From contig NW_006920871.1 in NCBI RefSeq assembly GCF_000417875.1, positions 287,397 to 351,396 on the forward strand: a stretch of DNA of 64,000 bases, given 5' to 3'. Positions 61,182-64,000 of the stretch are shown in pieces. The notes under the pieces were generated by a model, which saw nothing but the letters and a program-made list of their open reading frames with translations, had not been told where the DNA came from and did not search any database. Position numbers and translations under genes: made by a program. How positions within the stretch are numbered: position 1 is the stretch's first letter; the number at the start of each line of letters is the position of its first letter. The DNA is from Pseudozyma flocculosa PF-1. Its lineage: Eukaryota; Basidiomycota; Ustilaginomycetes; Ustilaginales; Ustilaginaceae.

Positions 61182-64000
61182 TCAGAAGCCAGCGAACGCC
61201 GAGTGGTCGAAAAAGTGGTCGTCGTGCTGGTGCGACGACCCAGCGGTCGGCGCCTGTGAGGAAGCGACGTTGTTGCCGTCGCCACCAGGTGCAGCGGCGT
61301 TGGACGACGTCCCGGCGCCCGAGTGGTGCTGCGCGTGCGGGCCGCCCTGCGACGGCGCGTGCGGATGCTGGTCCTGGGCAAAGCTGGAAAGGTTCGACCA
61401 CCACGAGTCGTGGCTGTCGCCGGTCGGGTGGTCGTGCTGCTGCTGCTGAGAGTGGTGGTGGTGGTGTTGGTGTTGCTGATGGTGGTGCGGCGGGACGGCC
61501 GGCGCTGCATGCCTCCACTGCGGATCGCCGAACCCATCAGACGATGGGATGTGGCTGTCAGCGTCGCCAGTCATGGGGCGTGCCGAGCTCGAAGGTTGCG
61601 GTTGCTGCTGCTGCGAGTGACTCGAGACCAGGCTGCGCGTCGGGAAGTGGGCAAACAGCGAGGCCTCCGGCATGCCAGCGGCGGTGTCGCTGGGGCCTTG
61701 CTGGTCGCCGAGGTGGAAGCCATAGGTCCAAGAGTTGGTCATCGATGCCGCCGACGACGAGTGGCGCTGACGGCCAAACGTTGACGGCCCTGCGCCGTTG
61801 GCGCCGAGCTGGTGGACCCCGGCGCCGTTTCCCGGCTGCAGATGTTGCCGCGATTCTGCATTGATAGACGAGTGGGACCCGGCGTCGGACCACTGCGAGC
61901 CTGTCGTCGTGGGACGGACGTCGGTCCAAGCATCGATCGTCTCGGCCAGCGAGGGGCGATGCTCGAGCGACGTCTGGACAATCTGCGAGTGGAGGTCGAA
62001 CATGGGCATGCCGTCGCTCCCGACCGATCCCAGCGAGAAGCCAAGCGACGATGGCCCACCCACGTCCGAGAGGTCGGTGCCATCGCTGCTGGCACTGGCC
62101 GCGTACGGCTGCGCCCAGAACATTGGTTCGATGGTCGCGGGGTCGGCCGGGCTCTGTAGCCAGGCATGGTGGTGCTGGTGGTGCTGGAGCTGGTGGTGCA
62201 GGTGGTGCGGGTGACCGGCGTGATGGTCGCGCGCCCGTCGGCTCTCGGCGATGTGGTCGTCGAGCAGGCCTGCTGTGACCGACTGGATCAGGTCACGGCA
62301 CTTGAGCGCGGCCGACGTGATGTTGCCCATGTCCTCGAGCAGCGCCTTGCACGTCTTGAGCAGGTCGAGCCACTCGCCGGCGTCGGGGGAGGTCGGGTCG
62401 TCGAGGATCGAGACGAGCGGGATAAAGGCGCTCTGGGTGAGGAAGTAGGCAGCGTGCCAGCTGGCCGCCTGGTTGTGGTCGTGGCTGTCCCAGTACTGGG
62501 CGATGGACTCGACGTTGTCCTTGGCCAGCTGGCGGCAGAGGGCGATTGCCTGCTTGACCGCCGGACGCTGCGCCGGCCGAACCGCCCCGCGCTGGCGAGC
62601 GACCGAGGCGGCCAGTGCGGCCGAGAGGAGGAAGGGCCGGAACATGATCATGCGCAGGTTGTTGCAGCGCCAGCGCAGGCGAGTGGCGGCGTGGGTGAAC
62701 CAGCCGGGCGCCCGGTCAAGCTCGGAGCCCTGCATGTACTCGGGCAGCTTGTCGACGTAGTCCTGGATGGTGAGGTCGAAGGCGCGGATCTCCTCGATGG
62801 CCGGCGTCGGCGCACGCATCAGCCGGTCCTGGATCGGCAGCGAGATGTCGGCGGCGAACCTAGAGTGGCAGATGAGCGTCGAGCATCGCGAGGGGCCGTC
62901 GGTCTCGTCGGGCAGCTCGGCGCCGTCAATGGCCACGTCAGAGTCGTCGATGTTGCGCGGCAGCTCGACATCGGCAGGTACGCCACTGATGCCGTTGGGA
63001 CGGCCGAAGCTCAGGCCCATGTCGGCCTCCATCGTGTAGAGCGTCCACCACAGCCGGCGCTGGAGCTCCTTGTCGAGCGGCGAGCGCGACTTGGGCGAGG
63101 CAGGCTTCTCGAGGTGGAGCTCGAGCGAGATGGCCATGCGGACGGCCGAGCCGAGCACCATCCACGACGTCGAGTAGAAGTTGCGCTTCTGACAGTAGTT
63201 GGCCATCAGGGCGAGCGCTTGGACCGTGACGACACTCGGCTCGGTGAAGATGGCCGAGTTGTAGGCCTTGCGGGCGAGTCCGTAGTAGTGCAGATCGAGC
63301 TCGGGGGCGTCGGCCGAGAGGCGGCTCTCGAACGAGCCAAGTGCAAAGACCATGTTGAGTAGCATGGGCCAGGTGCCGGCGCTCGGTCGCGGAAGCTCGC
63401 CACGCAGCTGACCCTTGAAGGTGGCGGCGTGGAGGATCGGGTAGGCTGGGTGGTGGAGCTCAAAGTAGGCGTCGAGAAGGCCGTCGGCGGCGTGGCGGTG
63501 AGACTCGGACCACATCGCCGGGTCGGTGTCCATGGGCAGCAGGTGGGCCGAGTAACGCTCAATGGTGCTCGGGTGTCCGTCGTCGAGCGGGCCTCCGTCG
63601 ACGCGTACGAGCGTCTCGCAAGTGAGCTCGGGCGAGTCTTCGCGCTGGTGCTGAGAGCGGTGCTCGCTGGCGCCGTCGTCGGATTCGCCCGTGGTGGTTA
63701 CGTCGAAGTTGCGCGGGCGACCAGCGACCGACGGAGCCGTCTGGGCCGCCTTGCAGAGCTGGCTGATGACGCGCAGGACGGCGGTGGCGGTGCTGAGGCC
63801 GATGAACGTGCCGGCTCCGAGTGTAGCGTCGTCGGAGCGCTCGACCAGGCTCTTGGGCGGCGGGTAGATGTTGCGGAGCGACGTGAATTGGCGCTGTGCC
63901 TGCAGCGATGGCCGCTGCGGCACGTCGAGGGACCTCGACGACGAGGGCGAGCCCATACCGGCAACGGTCGCCGTTGCGTTGCTCGACCCGACCTCGTTGG
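61182..64000 (-). CDS. Fungal-specific transcription factor domain protein (5' end outside window)
   Basis: The minus-strand frame is open from the window edge to the stop at 61182-61184, about 939 residues visible, with the N-terminus missing. The fungal-specific regulatory domain (Fungal_trans type) spans the first half: LLDAYFELHHPAYPILHAAT, then ALALMANYCQKRNFYSTSWM, AVRMAISLELH, and the hallmark LQRRLWWTLYTMEADMGLSF followed by GRP. The C-terminal 350 residues are His/Gln/Ser-rich and disordered, ending HDDHFFDHSAFAGF, a possible acidic/aromatic activation tail. A Zn2Cys6 cluster is expected upstream of this part but lies beyond the edge, so DNA binding cannot be confirmed. The regulated pathway is unknown; the region resembles Gal4-family regulators in general. 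Confidence 0.88.
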   Translation of the reverse strand, partial: NEVGSSNATATVAGMGSPSSSRSLDVPQRPSLQAQRQFTSLRNIYPPPKSLVERSDDATLGAGTFIGLSTATAVLRVISQLCKAAQTAPSVAGRPRNFDVTTTGESDDGASEHRSQHQREDSPELTCETLVRVDGGPLDDGHPSTIERYSAHLLPMDTDPAMWSESHRHAADGLLDAYFELHHPAYPILHAATFKGQLRGELPRPSAGTWPMLLNMVFALGSFESRLSADAPELDLHYYGLARKAYNSAIFTEPSVVTVQALALMANYCQKRNFYSTSWMVLGSAVRMAISLELHLEKPASPKSRSPLDKELQRRLWWTLYTMEADMGLSFGRPNGISGVPADVELPRNIDDSDVAIDGAELPDETDGPSRCSTLICHSRFAADISLPIQDRLMRAPTPAIEEIRAFDLTIQDYVDKLPEYMQGSELDRAPGWFTHAATRLRWRCNNLRMIMFRPFLLSAALAASVARQRGAVRPAQRPAVKQAIALCRQLAKDNVESIAQYWDSHDHNQAASWHAAYFLTQSAFIPLVSILDDPTSPDAGEWLDLLKTCKALLEDMGNITSAALKCRDLIQSVTAGLLDDHIAESRRARDHHAGHPHHLHHQLQHHQHHHAWLQSPADPATIEPMFWAQPYAASASSDGTDLSDVGGPSSLGFSLGSVGSDGMPMFDLHSQIVQTSLEHRPSLAETIDAWTDVRPTTTGSQWSDAGSHSSINAESRQHLQPGNGAGVHQLGANGAGPSTFGRQRHSSSAASMTNSWTYGFHLGDQQGPSDTAAGMPEASLFAHFPTRSLVSSHSQQQQPQPSSSARPMTGDADSHIPSSDGFGDPQWRHAAPAVPPHHHQQHQHHHHHSQQQQHDHPTGDSHDSWWSNLSSFAQDQHPHAPSQGGPHAQHHSGAGTSSNAAAPGGDGNNVASSQAPTAGSSHQHDDHFFDHSAFAGF

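Noticed and set aside
60229..61449. A long plus-strand frame through the 61 kb gap
   Set aside because: It runs through N and through the linker sequence, so it is not a real reading frame.

Overview
The window is nuclear DNA of a filamentous or yeast-like fungus, most probably a basidiomycete of the smut lineage (Ustilaginomycotina). The sequence looks GC-rich. Most genes are single-exon or carry a few short GT-AG introns, often GTGAGT donors. The gene set is fungal: ERMES subunit MMM1, ergosterol genes ERG11 and ERG24, Opy2, GATA and fungal-specific transcription factors, LysM protein and GH18 chitinase. The species cannot be named from sequence alone. All exon models were built by hand from splice signals and reading phase; none is backed by transcripts.

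Layout. 0.2-0.35 kb: intron-containing tRNA-Lys(CTT), then 2 kb with no convincing gene. 2.4-10.8 kb: secreted type-B carboxylesterase (+), MMM1 (+), a candidate XLF/Nej1-like end-joining factor (-), and ERG24 (+). 11.3-14.9 kb: a very large single-pass membrane protein of unknown function (-), whose last 56 codons change frame across an assembly gap. 16.5-27.7 kb: an unknown multi-pass membrane protein (+), a dynamin-superfamily GTPase (+), an Ataxin-10/Ctr86 protein (-), a four-exon mitochondrial RCC1-repeat protein (+) and a lipoate-protein ligase (+). 29.3-37.7 kb: Opy2-type signalling anchor (+), ERG11 (+), DUF202/Vtc1-like membrane protein (-) and a three-KH RNA-binding protein (+). 38.6-40 kb: F-box protein (+).

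40.5-52.5 kb is the most distinctive part. It holds three consecutive genes for secreted proteins: a 1065-residue EF-hand protein assembled from two open frames (-), a 733-residue hexa-LysM protein with three Cys-rich modules (-), and an 11-exon CBM18-GH18 chitinase (+). The last two are divergent and share a 1.35 kb promoter region. A LysM gene beside a subgroup-C-like chitinase is a known fungal arrangement, and the EF-hand neighbour may belong to the same programme. 53.4-58.7 kb: a short unknown protein (-) and a GATA factor with an AreA-type N-terminus and two zinc fingers (-). 61.2-64 kb: a fungal-specific transcription factor running off the right edge (-).

Assembly quality matters here. 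There are three N gaps. The one at 61 kb is followed by 26 bases identical to part of the loxP-based paired-end linker used in 454 Titanium libraries, so that sequence is not genomic.
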